A stretch of DNA of 64,000 nt from Leptasterias polaris (lineage: Eukaryota > Echinodermata > Asteroidea > Forcipulatida > Asteriidae): positions 2,041,501 to 2,105,500 of the forward strand of contig JAZGTN010000085.1 in assembly GCA_037783415.1 (NCBI GenBank). Direction: 5' to 3'. Below the pieces are notes generated by a model. The model searched no databases. It was not told where the DNA came from and saw only the letters and a program-made list of their open reading frames with translations. This document shows, piece by piece, positions 11,379 through 22,786 of the stretch; positions within the stretch are counted from its first letter, which is position 1; every line of letters begins with the position of its first letter. The position numbers and the translations under genes are program-made.

Positions 11379-12500
11379 TCACAAGGCTTGGGTGAACTGG
11401 TCTCTTTCGGGGGTATCTTTGCTGCCTTGGCAAGTTATAGGAACTGATGTGGGGTTTGGGTCATCACAAGTACGATGCTGAAACTTGTTGGCCTCGCGTG
11501 TGGAGAGACGAAGATGTTTTCTGTTTATTCTGTACTTCCGGCCATTGTGCTCAACCACATAGGATATTGGAGTGAAGGATAGTTGCTGGCTGCCAAGTTG
11601 TTGTGCCTGGTAGGGGTGCCATTCGAACTGGATCACAGGGATGAAGAGTAGGTAGAACTCGGCCTGCCTTCTTGTTGAAGTTGTGGATTTGTTTGAACTG
11701 GTTTTCGTTGAGTAACTGCTTAACGTCCTGAGTGTTTTAAGACTTTGGTTGGAGGAGGGATCGAGCTACTGGTATCACGTTTCGGGGTCGGCGTCCCATC
11801 AATAGCTGAGCAGGCGATAGGCTACAACTTGCAAGTGGTTTTGTTCGGTAGTCCAGCAGTGCGAGATATTTGTCTGTGCACTTCCTCCAAAGGCGTTTTA
11901 AGATCTGGCGGCTCGGTCTGCCTCTCCGTTTAGATTGTGGTTGGTAAGTTGAGGAGGTGACATGTTGAATCGCATATTCTCGGCAGAATTTGTCAAACTC
12001 GGACGAAGAGTATTGTGGACCGTTGTCTGTTCTTATATTTTCCGGAATTCCATGGCGTGCAAACTGTGTTTGTAGTGAGTTTATGAGGGTTGTGCTGCTA
12101 AGGTCTGATAGTATTTGTACCTCGATAAATTTTGAGTAGTAGTCAATTAAGACAACGTAGTGAGCTCTCCCTCATAGTCAAAGAGATCACAGCTTAGCTG
12201 GGTCCATGGCAGGTCTGGTATCGGGTTAGGCTTCAATGGTTCTGGGGACTGGCGATTAGCATTGCATAAGTGACAATCTTTGACGAGACTTGTAATTTGG
12301 TCGCGCATGCCAGTCCAGTAGAGAGCCTCTCGTGCTTGTTGCTTGTACTTAACTATTCCCAGATGTGAATCGTGAATCTGTGCCAACATATTTGGTCTCA
12401 TGCTTGGCGGCACGACGATTCGCATTCCTTCGTAGACAATTCCATCGGTCACTGACAGCTCATCTCTTGAGCTCCAAAATTTGCGAATGGAGTGTGGCAC
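11379..12500 (-). pseudogene. Gypsy family B integrase relic
   Basis: On the minus strand from 12500 the integrase zinc-binding region reads ILAQIHDSHLGIVKYKQQ-like sequence (QIHDSHLGIVKYK), YWTGMRDQITSLVKDCHLC and then LPWTQLSCDLFDYEG, the start of the catalytic core. The chain ends in a stop at 12147 and the core is scrambled between 12147 and 11640. A C-terminal integrase segment (VEHNGRKYRINRKHLRLS) is recognisable at 11379-11636. Multiple stops and shifts make it a pseudogene. It is continuous with the RNase H, RT and gag pieces of the same element upstream. Confidence 0.75.
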
Positions 12501-12770
12501 ATCTTGCTTGAGGTCGGGCCATCCTTTGGGAATGATGGCCTGAGTTCATTGAGTTCATCTGTTGTGCGTGTCTGGAACTGCGTGTACCGTGCTTGCGACA
12601 CAGCGATGAAGTCGGTCATGTTAACTGCCATTGACTCTACATCTGGCTCTAAGTCTGGTAAGTTGACACGACTGACTGCATCTCCCACTGGAATTTCTCG
12701 GCCAGGTTTGTAGGTAACATTCAGGTCATATAGTTGTAGTCGCAGTAGCATAGCTTACAACCTCATTGGT
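12449..12770 (-). pseudogene. Gypsy family B RNase H C-terminus relic
   Basis: The minus-strand reading gives LQLYDLNVTYKPGREIPVGD followed by AVSRVNLPD, which corresponds to the usual pattern Y.PG....AD.LSR at the end of the gypsy RNase H domain. The next 50 residues are the linker leading to integrase. It overlaps the integrase frame at 12449-12500, which shows a frameshift. Confidence 0.7.
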
Positions 12771-13049
12771 GCTGTGAGGAGTGGCTTTGTGTAGATAGCC
12801 TGCAGGGGCTTATGGTCGCTTTCCACAGTAACTTGTTTCCCAAAAATGTAGTGGTGGAACTTTTTACAGCAGTATTACAATAGCCAACATGTCCTTCTCC
12901 ATCTGTGCATATCCCTTTTCTATTGCTGTCAAGGCTCTGGATGTGTATGCCATAGGATGGGAATCTTGAAGAAGGACTCCTCCTAGAGCAAAACTGCTAG
13001 CATCACATTGTATAGTGACTTCTTTCTACACATCATAGTAGGCCAAGAC

Positions 13050-13900
13050 GGGTGTACGACTACACAGCTGTATAGCTTATCAAAGCTCTGTTGTTGGTGT
13101 TGACCCCAGAGGAACTCTGCTTCCTTTTGTGTGAGCTGTCAGAGTGGGGCATCGATTTCACTGAGGTTTGGGATGAACTTGGCTAATTATTGAACCATCC
13201 CAAGGAAGCGTCTGACATCTTCTTTTATACTTTGGAGCTGGCATCTCTTGAAGTGCTGTGATTTTCTCTTGGTCTGGACGAAGACCGTTTTCTATCAAAA
13301 GGTGCCCAACATATTTCACTTGTCGCTGTTTAATTTGTCATTATTTGAAGTTTAGCTTCAGGTTCCAGTGTGTGGCTCGCTTAACAACTATCTTCATGAT
13401 TCGGTCATGGTGTGCTTCATCTCTGCCTGCGACTTTAGAATGTCATCCATCACTGCACGTGCACCTTCAATGCCTTCAAGTATTGTGTCCATGATGTGCT
13501 GATAGATTTTTGGGCGCTCTTTATGCCAAAGGGGAGTCGTAACCATCCGTAGCGTCCCACTGGAGTCTTGAATGTTGTCAACAAGCTGGACTCATAGTCG
13601 AGTTTGCCTTTGCGTCTATGACAGAGAATATGTTTGTGTTTGGAACTGCTGACACAATTTCCTCAACTGTCGGAATGGGGTAATGCTCTCGTCTTATGGC
13701 TTTGTTTAGATCTTGGATCGGAGCAGAGACGTATCTTCCCGTTCTGTACAACAGTCACCATCGAGCTGACCCAATCTGTGGGCTCTGTAACTCTAATGAT
13801 GTGTCCATCTCGTGTCATTTCTGTTAGCTTGTAAATGATTCTTGCCCTTAAGGCTTGCGGCTGTTTTGGGGGCCATGTATCACAGGTTTGACTGTCGGGT
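13050..13900 (-). pseudogene. Gypsy family B reverse transcriptase relic
   Basis: Reading the minus strand in shifting frames gives recognisable RT blocks. These are LNKAIRREHYPIPTVEEIVS near 13700, then NTNIFSVIDAK near 13640. They are followed by LDYESSLLTTFKTPVGRYGW and LRLPFGIKSA at about 13600-13520, and then HIMDTILEGIEGARAVMDDI near 13450. The order and spacing match Ty3/gypsy RT, with the catalytic region represented by the VMDDI block. Several one-base shifts and stops break it. Confidence 0.7.
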
Positions 13901-14149
13901 CAATCTTGAGAGAATATGTACCCAGAAGAGTGCCTGTCGTGGTTTTCAATTCAGGGTAGCTGTCGATGCTTTAAATTTGCGCTATGAGGCGAAGCTGTTG
14001 ACTTGCTAGTCCGGATAAAAGTGGCGGCTTCTGACTAGCCTGGGCAATGTAGTATAGAACATCGACTGATCTTTGTTTGTATTTTGTTGTCAGAGCATCA
14101 CAGTTCCCTCTATGCTCAAAGGGTGCTTTGAATATGACTCAAACCTCCG

Positions 14150-14270
14150 CTTGGTAGGCTTGGGCTCCTGATCCGGGCATTGGGCTTTGAAGATATGGTA
14201 TATGACATAATGCTCTGGACTGCTCCTGTGTCAATCTGTACACGTATGGGCTGACCGGCTACTTATACAT
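14150..14270 (-). pseudogene. Gypsy family B aspartic protease relic
   Basis: The minus-strand reading contains VQIDTGAVQSIMSYTI at about 14245-14200, with the DTGA signature of a retroviral-type aspartic protease. It sits between the gag zinc-knuckle region and RT, where protease is expected. The flanking sequence is too degraded to define its ends. Confidence 0.6.
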
Positions 14271-14366
14271 TCTCGTACCATTCTTCACCTGTTCGATCTC
14301 CAACAGAATTTATGAGATGTGAAAACTCTCAATCAGAGGAACTTTCTCCGTCTAGCGCATGTGTTG

Positions 14367-15103
14367 TCATGCGTTGACGGCAAACAGCTGCGAAATGATG
14401 TAGCTTGTAACAGTTACTGCATTTTTGGTTTCTCGCTGGGCACTTGCTGTGAGTGGCACTATAAGTAAACCACATTTTTGGCATGTCTGCTGACTGGGCT
14501 GACTGCTCTTATCTGTCTTTCTGCAGTAATCTTTGTCCGCAGGTTGTGCCTGATTGGCTTGACGAATCTTCGGACGAGTGCCCTGGCGCGGTTGCTTAGC
14601 TTTGAAGCTGTGAGTTTTCATGGAGTGGACTTTCGCATCTTCCTCACTGATCAGTTTCATGCTCTCTTGTGCTGTTTCATAGTTCTGTCTAATGCTGAGA
14701 GCCATATCAAATGTAAGTTCATCACCTCTGTCTAGGCACTTTTCTGTACCTTGGGATGCAGGGCGTTGCATACAATTGCACCACGAAGCATACGATCTTC
14801 TTCAGTGTAACCGCAGTCCTTGAGCAGCAATCGATAGGTCGATCACGAAGGCATCAAAATTGTCACCTTCTCTTTGTTTGCGTCGGTTGAAGTTAACTGT
14901 AGCTCTGATTAGATTTTTCTTTGGTGCAACACAACTTTCATATTTGTCACACACACCGGCGAGAGTGTCTTGTTCTGCACGATTATCGCCATCTGCAGGT
15001 GTCCATGAGAAGGTTCCGTAAATTTCTCTCCCCTTATCACCAATGTAAGTCATCAAATAATTGACCCTTTCAACCTCTGTCTTTGCATTGAGAGGGCCTT
15101 TAA
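14367..15103 (-). pseudogene. Gypsy family B gag, C-terminal part
   Basis: From 15103 the minus strand reads on from the interrupted gag: a short unopened stretch, then LMTYIGDKGREIYGTFSW, ...DNFDAFVIDLSIAAQG, a capsid pattern of the gypsy type. It is followed from 14771 by a frame with a CQKCG remnant of a zinc knuckle (near 14490). The frame is broken near 14780. The N-terminal part of the same gag lies at 18070-18160, separated by the TTAA element at 15104-18065. Confidence 0.75.
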
Positions 15104-18065
15104 AGATGGACTACAACGAAAACTCACACATTAAATTTACTATCGAACCTTGTTTATGTTGTGTTCAGGTAACAATTTATCGTTGTGGTCATGTTTTTCT
15201 CTAAATAATTTTGTTGCAATTTGACCGAAAAAATTAGACCTCGATTCTTCGATTTTGAAATTTCCCGCCCTGTACTGGTTCCCGGCAAAGATCCATTGAA
15301 AACCACAATGAAATCCACGATATAGTACCAGCGGACGTGTAAACCAGCGAAAAGTGATGACGTACTACCCATGAACAAACGAGAGTAAACAAAATACGCC
15401 CTGTTTTTCCGTGTGTATTATCAAAGGATCAAAGCATTGGCACCAACTTGACCTCGTGCTCACGAGACGTAGGGACCTGGGCAGCGTCAAGATAACCCTC
15501 AGTTACCAAAGCGCAGACTGTGATACAGACCATTCTCTTGTGTGCAGCAAAGTAAAGCTTCAACCAAGGAGAGTTCACAGATCCAAGAAGGCAGGGCGGC
15601 CTCGCATTGACACGAGTAAGACTCGCAACCCGGAGAAGGTGGAAGCATTTGTCCAGGTCCTGGAAGATGTCTTGCCAAGAGTACCCAATTCTGATGTCAG
15701 CGGGAGATGGGACCACCTCAGGGATGCTGTCTACAATGCCGCTATATCCACCTTCGGCAAGAGGCTAATCAAGTCACCCGATTGGTTCGAGGCTCATGCT
15801 GAGGAGATGCTACCTCTCATAGAAAATAAGAGACGCGCTCTCTCAGAATACAAACACTCGCCTTCTGTGAGAAACCTGCAGGCACTCCGGATCACCCGAA
15901 ACAGAGTCCAGCAAACCACAAGGCGATGCGCCAATGACTATTGGCTCCAACTCTGCTCTCAGATCCAGACCTCTGCTGCCACAGGAAATATAAGAGGTAT
16001 GTACGAGGGAATAAAGCAGGCCATCGGCCCAACCCAGAAGAAGACCGCTCCTCTAAAGTCAGCTACTGGTGAGGTCCTAAAGGATCCTGTGAAGCAGATG
16101 GATCGATGGGTGGAGCACTACTCGGAGCTGTACTCCAGAGAGAACGTTGTCAACACAGAGGCTCTGAACAACATAGATTGCCTGTGTACCATGGACGAAC
16201 TGGACAGCGAACCAACTCTAGAAGAACTTGGCAAAGCGCTAGATACACTCTCCCCAGGAAAAGCCCCAGGAAAAGATGGCATTCCCCCGAAGTCCTCAAG
16301 TGCGCAAAGGGAACCCTCATCAAGGATCTGCATGAGATCTTTTGCCAATGCTGGAGAGAAGGTACAGTGCCACAAGACATGAGAGACGCCAACATTGTCA
16401 CTCTTTACAAAAACAAAGGTGACAGGAGCGATTGCAACAACTATCGCGGCATTTCTCTTCTTAGCGTTGTGGGAAAACTCTTTGCTCGAGTTATCCTAAA
16501 GAGACTTCAAATTCTTGCTGAAAGAGTCTACCCAGAGTCTCAGTGCGGTTTCAGAGCCAAACGGTCGACCATTGACATGGTATTCTCCATCAGACAGTTG
16601 CAAGAAAAGTGCAGGGAGCAGGAAAAGCCACTCTACATCGCCTTCATAGACCTCACCAAGGCCTTTGACCTCGTGAGCAGAGACGGCCTTTTTCAGATCT
16701 TGGCCAAGATTGGTTGCCCTCCTACTCTGCTTCGCATTGTTAAGTCCTTCCACGATAACATGAAGGGGTCCATCGTTTACAACGGCTCAACATCTGAACC
16801 CTTCGACATCTGCAACGGTGTTAAGCAGGGCTGTGTTCTGGCTCCCACCCTGTTCGGCATTTTCTTCTCTGTTCTATTGAAGCATGCTTTTGGGTCAGCC
16901 ACAGAGGGTATCTACCTTCGTACGAGGTCGGATGGAAACCTCTTCAACCTTTCGAGACTCAGAGCAAAGACCAAAGTCCGAACGAGATGCCTTAGAGATT
17001 TCCTGTTCGCAGACGACGCAGCCATCACTACTCACACACCAGATGACCTGCAGCAGCTCATGGATCGATTTTCTGCAGCTTGCGAAGACTTCGGACTTAC
17101 CATCAGTCTAAAGAAAACGCAGGTAATGGGCCAGGACGTGAATGAACCACCGTCTACCAGCATCGCCAACCATGAGCTTGAAGCTGTCCATGAGTTTGTG
17201 TATCTTGGCTCAACCATCTCCGACAATCTCTCTCTTGAAGTAGAACTCAACAGGCGTATCGGAAAGGCTGCCACAACACTCTCCAGGCTGACAAAGAGAG
17301 TCTGGTGCAACCAAAAGCTGTCAGAGCATACCAAAGTCCAGGTCTACAAGGCTTGTGTGGTGAGCACGCTCCTCTACGGCAGTGAATCCTGGACCCTACG
17401 CTCCAGTCAAGAACGTAGACTCAATGCCTTCCACATGCGATGCCTGAGGCGAATCCTCGGTATCTCCTGGAGAGACCACATAACCAATAACACAGTGCTT
17501 GATAGAGCGGGAATCACCTCCATGTTTACCCTCCTCAAGCAGAGACGCATGCGTTGGCTGGGACATGTCACCCGTATGGAGGACGGCCGTATCCCAAAAG
17601 ACCTCCTGTATGGAGAGCTGGCATCAGGGAAGAGGCCGTTAGGAAGACCCAAGCTGCGCTACAAAGACACTTGCAAGCGTGACCTCAAGTCACTTGCCAT
17701 CAATACAACCACCTGGGAAGCAGCCACTGCAGACCGATGCGTCTGGAAGCAGGAGGTGCAGAGGGGTCTTTCCAAGTTCGAGGAAGGCCTGTCGCAACGG
17801 GCTGATGAGAGACGACTCTCGAGGAAGGCTCAGCCTCAAGCAGTTAGAACAGCTTCACCTTTCACCTGCAGTTACTGCGGTAGAGACTGCCATTCCCGCA
17901 TTGGACTTTACAGCCACACTAGACGCTGTTCCCAAACCGACGTCCAACGGCACAACTCCATGTTCCTCCGGGATTGACGGATGCCTACTACTATTATGTA
18001 TGCGTTTTCATGCAGATGCATGAAGTTTTTATGAAGCTTTTGTTTCAAATCGTTGTAGTCCATCT
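15104..18065. mobile_element. TTAA-flanked DNA transposon with a LINE inside
   Basis: The termini are a perfect 16-bp inverted repeat, AGATGGACTACAACGA, at 15104-15119 and at 18050-18065. Each is flanked by TTAA (15100-15103 and 18066-18069). Removing the element restores a continuous gag frame of gypsy family B (reading ...EFTFK then the downstream gag), which confirms the borders. A TTAA duplication fits the piggyBac or Kolobok superfamilies. No transposase remains. About 310 bp of its own sequence is left on the left side and about 70 bp on the right, and the rest is the LINE at 15411-17996. The element is therefore non-autonomous or deleted. Confidence 0.85.
15411..17996 (+). mobile_element. 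5'-truncated non-LTR retrotransposon (LINE) with one frameshift
   Basis: This is the 3' part of a LINE ORF2. It opens within the last part of an APE-type endonuclease (HWHQLDLVL, later TDHSLV). The reverse transcriptase follows (PGKAPGKDGIP, LYKNKGDRSDCNNYRGISLL, FIDLTKAFDLV, GVKQGCVLAP and the catalytic FADDAA near 17010). A C-terminal region reads RMRWLGHVTRMEDGRIPKDL and ends in a CCHC-like finger (CSYCGRDCHSRIGLYSHTRRC type, residues kept). The stop is at 17975-17977, with a short 3' end of tactacta repeats. The frame is intact except for one missing C in the C5 run at 16284-16288. The clade (I/Nimb-like or RTE-like) cannot be fixed by eye. It is inserted in the TTAA element. Confidence 0.9.
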
Positions 18066-18069
18066 TTAA

Positions 18070-18348
18070 ACGTGAACTCGCAATGCTGCTTGAAACGTTT
18101 CCATTCCTTGTGCAGATCTGTGGCTTACCAGTTCATACTAGGCTTATCTGATTTTGACATCTTGGCAATTTACATGTGTCTGGTATAGGCTTCCGTAGAT
18201 GTGTTTTAAATACCAGTAATGTTGTCGAAAGTTAATCTCCGAGTGTGATAATAATCTGTCTCTTGCTGTTAGTGTTATTTATACCTTGAAGCAGATTTAC
18301 TTAACAGTGTAGCCACTTAGCCTTAGTCGTACGATAGTCCGTTGCACT
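18070..18348 (-). pseudogene. Gypsy family B gag start and leader
   Basis: A gag ATG lies at 18158-18160 on the minus strand (MSKSDKPSMNW, then an in-frame stop, then ATDLHKEWKRFKQHCEFTF). This reading joins in frame with the gag at 15103 once the TTAA element is removed. The bases from 18161 to 18348 are leader sequence. The hAT-like element at 18357 separates the leader from the primer binding site at 19610. Confidence 0.75.
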
Positions 18349-18356
18349 ATTCTATC

Positions 18357-19597
18357 CACTGATCTCTATTATACTGACTGGATAGCGGGTTGAGTGCGTT
18401 CATTGAAGCCACCGCAGCTCAGTGGACGCCATTTTGAAACACCCAAAACAGCCACCAAAACAGCTTGGCATGCACATCTGTGCATACAATCCTGTTTTTT
18501 AGCCGACATTTTTGGGGATTTGATTTTTTCTATTTTTTTGTTTTTGTTTGGGGGGTGCATGTTTTGTATTTTTTAATTGGTTGACTTATCTATTTAATTT
18601 ATTTATTTAATCCTGTTTTATTTATTCATTTTTTGGTTTGTTTAATGGTTTATTATTTATTTTGTTATTTACACATATTTATTTATAAAAACAAATTTGT
18701 AAACAAAAATAGTTATTTATTACATTTTTCTTGATTTTATGTGAAATATTAGTTTATTAAATTACAGTGTACAGATTTTTGCAAAATGTGAAATGGAAAT
18801 GTTCAAAAATGTGCACTTAGCTTGGATAGGAAAGAGGGTCAAAGTGTAAAGAGTTCTCTTTAAATAACTTGCTTGAAATTATTAATTTTTATTGTATTTA
18901 TTTTTTATTTTCATTATTTTTTTATAGAATTGATAAAACCAGTTTGTTGTAAATTTCTAAAGAGCAATATACAGGAATAAATACCACTTAAACAACTCAT
19001 AACATGCTTGTTTGTTCTTCAATGTATCGTTGTGTTATTCTTTAATTTACATGATTTTATACAATGCTTCATCGGGATCATTTTTTGAAATTACTCAATA
19101 AATAAATGACCATTAAAGGTCACGACTTGACAAGAAGTACAAAAAACCAACTTTGCCTTTAAGTAAATTGGGATGTAATTCACCGGATCAACGAATGTAC
19201 TTGTCTGTACCTGGGCTTATGTGGGTGTGAGGGTTTGAGCGAATGATTGGGATTACTTAACAAAAACACTCGGCATCCAACTTTTGAAGTAACAAACTAC
19301 ATGTTCCCCCATCACACCTTGACAAAACTATAGCCTATGTATAAATCCCCCATATGTGTGCAATTAATATACTTACATTGTGGGCATAAAACACATTGGA
19401 GGAAAGGAAAAACATGTTTATGTGATGAAATCCCTTCTTTAAATAAAAAAAAATCTTCGTATTTTGTATACCCGCTATGTGCAGTCAACAGCTTTTTGGG
19501 TGTTTCAAAATGGCCGCCGCTTGTGTGCGGTGACTTCACGGTCCTGTGCATACGCATGGGCCAACCCGCTATCCAGTCAGTATAATAGAGATCAGTG
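18357..19597. mobile_element. hAT-like non-autonomous element, 1241 bp
   Basis: Terminal inverted repeats begin CACTGATCTCTATTATACTG at both ends and remain similar for about 100 bp (actggatagcgggttg, then ccgc..., then gccattttgaaacaccc). They are flanked by a perfect 8-bp duplication, ATTCTATC (18349-18356 and 19598-19605). An 8-bp duplication is characteristic of hAT elements and also of P elements. The interior is AT-rich (18490-19320) without a transposase, so the element is non-autonomous. It sits in the leader of gypsy family B, between the primer binding site and gag. Confidence 0.9.
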
Positions 19598-19609
19598 ATT
19601 CTATCGGAG

Positions 19610-19625
19610 CCGACTTCTGACACCA
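19610..19625 (-). promoter_or_regulatory. Primer binding site of gypsy family B
   Basis: On the minus strand the sequence is TGGTGTCAGAAGTCGG, directly after an LTR end reading ATAACA. This layout (LTR ending in CA, then a TGG-starting 18-nt tRNA complement) is the usual priming site of Ty3/gypsy elements. Confidence 0.75.
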
Positions 19626-20000
19626 TGTTATGTTTCGAGGCTCACACATGTCTGACATTATAAAGAGTGCTTGTTTACGGTCAAAAGGTCAACAATGGAG
19701 TGCCGTATGTAACACTACCTATCGACGCTGCACAGTTCGTGCAGATGTACTGAGAGCTAAACATAAATGCATAAACAACACGTGTATGTGCATGTACATG
19801 TACATACATGTACATGTGTGTACATACTGATCAGAAAATTAAACAGAAGTACGATGTTGTGTCTCGTGCGCTGTGAGAGGCATATTCTGGTATAAATATG
19901 TATGAAGTTGTCGACGTCAGCATACAAATTCTTGCCCGCTTCAATGAAGTGCAAAGTTTCAATATGGTGGCGCATTTTTCCCCTGTAAAGTTAAATGTTT
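19626..20000 (-). mobile_element. 5' LTR of gypsy family B (far end not defined)
   Basis: On the plus strand this starts TGTTATGTTTCGAGG, immediately beside the primer binding site. The family A LTR at 63554 starts with the same TGTTATG. A tataaata box lies near 19893 and an array of acatgta repeats at 19785-19825. The outer LTR boundary and the target duplication could not be located, and no matching 3' LTR was found below 11379. Confidence 0.55.
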
Positions 20001-20872
20001 GAAAAGTGCACCTTTAAGGTGAGGGCAAGTGACACTTGATGACGTCATGAGACTTCAGTGATCAGTGGTCCAAATCTGTCATAGTTTTAGTTGTTTGTCG
20101 TTCATTCTAGTGGAAGGCAACTTTTTTTTTTCATTCTTCCGTAATTATTCATCATGGTCCGAAGACCTTTTGTCTGAGTATTTTACACCAATATTATCTC
20201 CATCACTCCTGGATATCATGAGTTTGATGAAAGGATGGTTAGATTTTAAGACTCTTGCAGTAAATTACTGGAATCGGGTTTTTTTAATTTTAAAAGATAG
20301 GGCCTTCCTGACGCTTGTTAATTTCGTAAAATGTTCGTTTTTTGTGCTAATATTTTCATTGACTATCAGATCATTTCAGGTTCAGATGTGATAAGTCCCA
20401 AAGGAACGATAAGTGCCTCTTGTTGACGTCAACCGGTAACTTTTGTGGCAATTATTTTCCTTGTTGAAGAACACAATGGTTTGTGAAGGCTTTTACCAGG
20501 AACTTACTGATTAGTTGCTGAATCATTACTTTTTGACATCTTCATGCAATTTTGGTTACAAATGAGCGTGGTTGCCGGTAAGATATAAATTACTTCATCG
20601 TCATTAGCGTTAACATTTTACAAGTCAACTGTGCTTGAGAAAATTAATAATTATTTATATAAAGGATTGTCAATTACTTGAACAACGCGGTTCAAATGTT
20701 AAAAGGCTACCCCTAACTCACTGGGCCAACCAGCTGCCAAAGGCGACACACTGTAACATGCGGTAGAAGAAAACGCTTACCAGCTTGTGTTGTGAACAAA
20801 AAACAAAAAAACAAAAAACTACCATTGACATTTTGTTTATATTTTTATGTTCCTTTTTTTCTTCAAAAATAC
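20001..20872. other. No gene supported
   Basis: AT-rich sequence. A 108-codon open frame at 20065-20391 is rich in Phe, Leu and Ser but has no recognisable domain and no convincing splice context. It could be LTR or flanking DNA. Confidence 0.4.
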
Positions 20873-20879
20873 ACCAATT

Positions 20880-21702
20880 TACGGAGCCCCTGAAGGGACA
20901 GGTAAAAAAAAAAGTAAAAAGTAATAATAATATAATAATAATAATAATGGACATTTGTAGTGCGCCATATCTGTCAGAAAGACACTCCTGGCGCAATGAA
21001 AAAGAACTCTGCTAATGACGGTACTTAGAGCTTAGACTAAACAAGTGAGTTTTCAAGTTAGTTTTGAAGCTGGAGAGAGTGTCTACTAGTCTGAGGTTCA
21101 GTGGGAGAGCATACAAAAATGAAATTATTTAGTTCCCTCGAAATATTATTTCGTTCCCACGAAATATTATTTCGTTGCCACGAAATATTATTTCGAAGGA
21201 ACGAAATATAATTATTTCGTTCGAACGAAATCATATTTCGAGGGGACGAAATAATTTAGCTTGTACGGAGTCCTCGATATGCCAAGAGAATTTCTGGAAA
21301 TTAAACCAATTTCTTTTAGTGTATCTTTTTCAAATTCTTATACTTTTACATTGGGTTGTATTTCACTGACTTTCTTAATTGTTGCAAAGAATGCATCTTA
21401 TCTTTATCCCTATTTAAGTGTAATACAGTTCTTTCTTTGTAAGCCGAACACTTAAGACTTATAAAGAATTCCGTTATCGACCCATCTCTTCTCAATCTAC
21501 TAGGGACTTTAATGCATCTTCAATTTAATTTGTTAGCCTCCCGAAAAAAACAAAGAAACAACATTTCGAGAGAACGAAATAATATATTCGACGTAACGAA
21601 ATGATTTCGAGGGAACGAAATAATATTTCGAGGGAACGAAATAATTTGGATATTTTTCTAACCTTTTCACATTTGTTTTACCTGTCCCTTTAGGGGCTCC
21701 GT
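20880..21702. mobile_element. MITE with CGAAAT palindrome arrays at both ends
   Basis: The ends are inverted copies of TACGGAGCCCCTGAAGGGAC (left) and its complement (right, 21683-21702). They are flanked by ACCAATT (20873-20879 and 21703-21709), a 7-bp target duplication that could be 8 bp with one mismatch. Subterminal regions (21130-21255 and 21560-21650) consist of repeated inverted motifs cgaaat..atttcg separated by ccctc, cccac or aacga. A second truncated copy of the end lies at 8157. An ATA microsatellite is at 20920-20947. No transposase is present. Confidence 0.8.
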
Positions 21703-21806
21703 ACCAATTGTTTAATAGGATCAATTGAGAAATTTGGTTTAACAGAATCAATTGAGAAACAATTGAGAAACATAAACCATTGTTTGATTTTATGTCACAG
21801 CGTTGG

Positions 21807-22662
21807 AAATTGTGCGGGATGCCGAAAAAGTGGCTATCCTGTCGCACATAAACAAAATTGCTTGGGGTGCACCTGACCCCTACCATGTCAGTACAATAAC
21901 TGACTCAAACAAAACGTTTGAACAAAACAAGTTCTTACTTCAAGTTTGAAGATTTCTTTGAGTCAGCTTTTACTTAATGACATGCATTGTAAAAGAAGTT
22001 GTGATAGCGCTCTGAGGTACCACATGGGCTAATTCCGACCTCATTTGCCAAGGTGGAAACTCTAAACTTACTTGGTTGGTTAAACTCCACATGTGTGTTT
22101 AATATACTACTGTTTTAAAATTGATTGTGCCTAGTCTGTTCACATGGTTGAGAGTGCCCATAATTTGAGTCAGTTATGTACTGACATGGTTTTGGTCAGG
22201 CGTGCCCACAGTTTGAGTCAGTTATTGTACTGATATAGTTGGGCTCAGGTGTGCCCACAGTTTGAGTCAGTTATTGTACTAACATGGTTGGGGTCAGGTG
22301 TGCCCACAGTTTGAGTCAGTTATTGTACTGATATAGTTGGGGTCAGATGTGCCCACAGTTTGAGTCAGTTATTGCACTAACATGGTAGAGGGTCAGGTGT
22401 GCCCGCAGTTTGAGTCAGTTATTGCACTAACATGGTAGAGGGTCAGGTGTGCCCACAGTTTGAGTCAGTTATTGCACTAACATGGTAGGGGTCAGGTGTG
22501 CCCGCAGTTTGAGTCAGTTATTGTACTGATATAGTTGGGATCAGGTGTGCCCACAGTTTGAGTCAGTTATGTACTGACATGGCAGGGGTCAGGTGCACCC
22601 CAAACCATTTTCTAATGTGCGACATGATAGCACTTTTTTCAGCATCCCGCACAACTCGAATT
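21807..22662. mobile_element. Foldback element containing a 49-bp tandem repeat
   Basis: Arms of about 110 bp are inverted relative to each other. Both contain tgtgcgggatgc, gaaaaa, gtggctatc or gtgctatc, tgtcgcaca, ggggtgcacctgacccc and catgtcagtac. The short duplication GTTGG (21802-21806 and 22663-22667) may be the target site. Between the arms lies a minisatellite of 49-bp units (22150-22595). No coding sequence is present. Confidence 0.75.
22150..22595. repeat. 49-bp minisatellite, about nine units
   Basis: Units start at 22202, 22251 and 22300 and continue at the same spacing. Each reads gtgcccacagtttgagtcag followed by ttattgtactgatatag or ttattgcactaacatgg and ttggggtcag. Two unit subtypes alternate, which points to expansion after divergence. 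The unit is related to the inner edge of the foldback arm (gtcagttatgtactgacatg). Confidence 0.9.
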
Positions 22663-22786
22663 GTTGGCAATAATAACAGTTTTAAAGGCTGTTAATCAAA
22701 CATTTGGTTTCTATGTCTCATTTGATGTTGTGTATAAAATGTGATAATGGAGATTGAGAAATTGAAAACAGACCGCTTCCAATAGG

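Noticed and set aside
21130..22595. A CRISPR array
   Set aside because: The repeats are a palindromic MITE arm and a 49-bp tandem minisatellite without unique spacers, in eukaryotic DNA.
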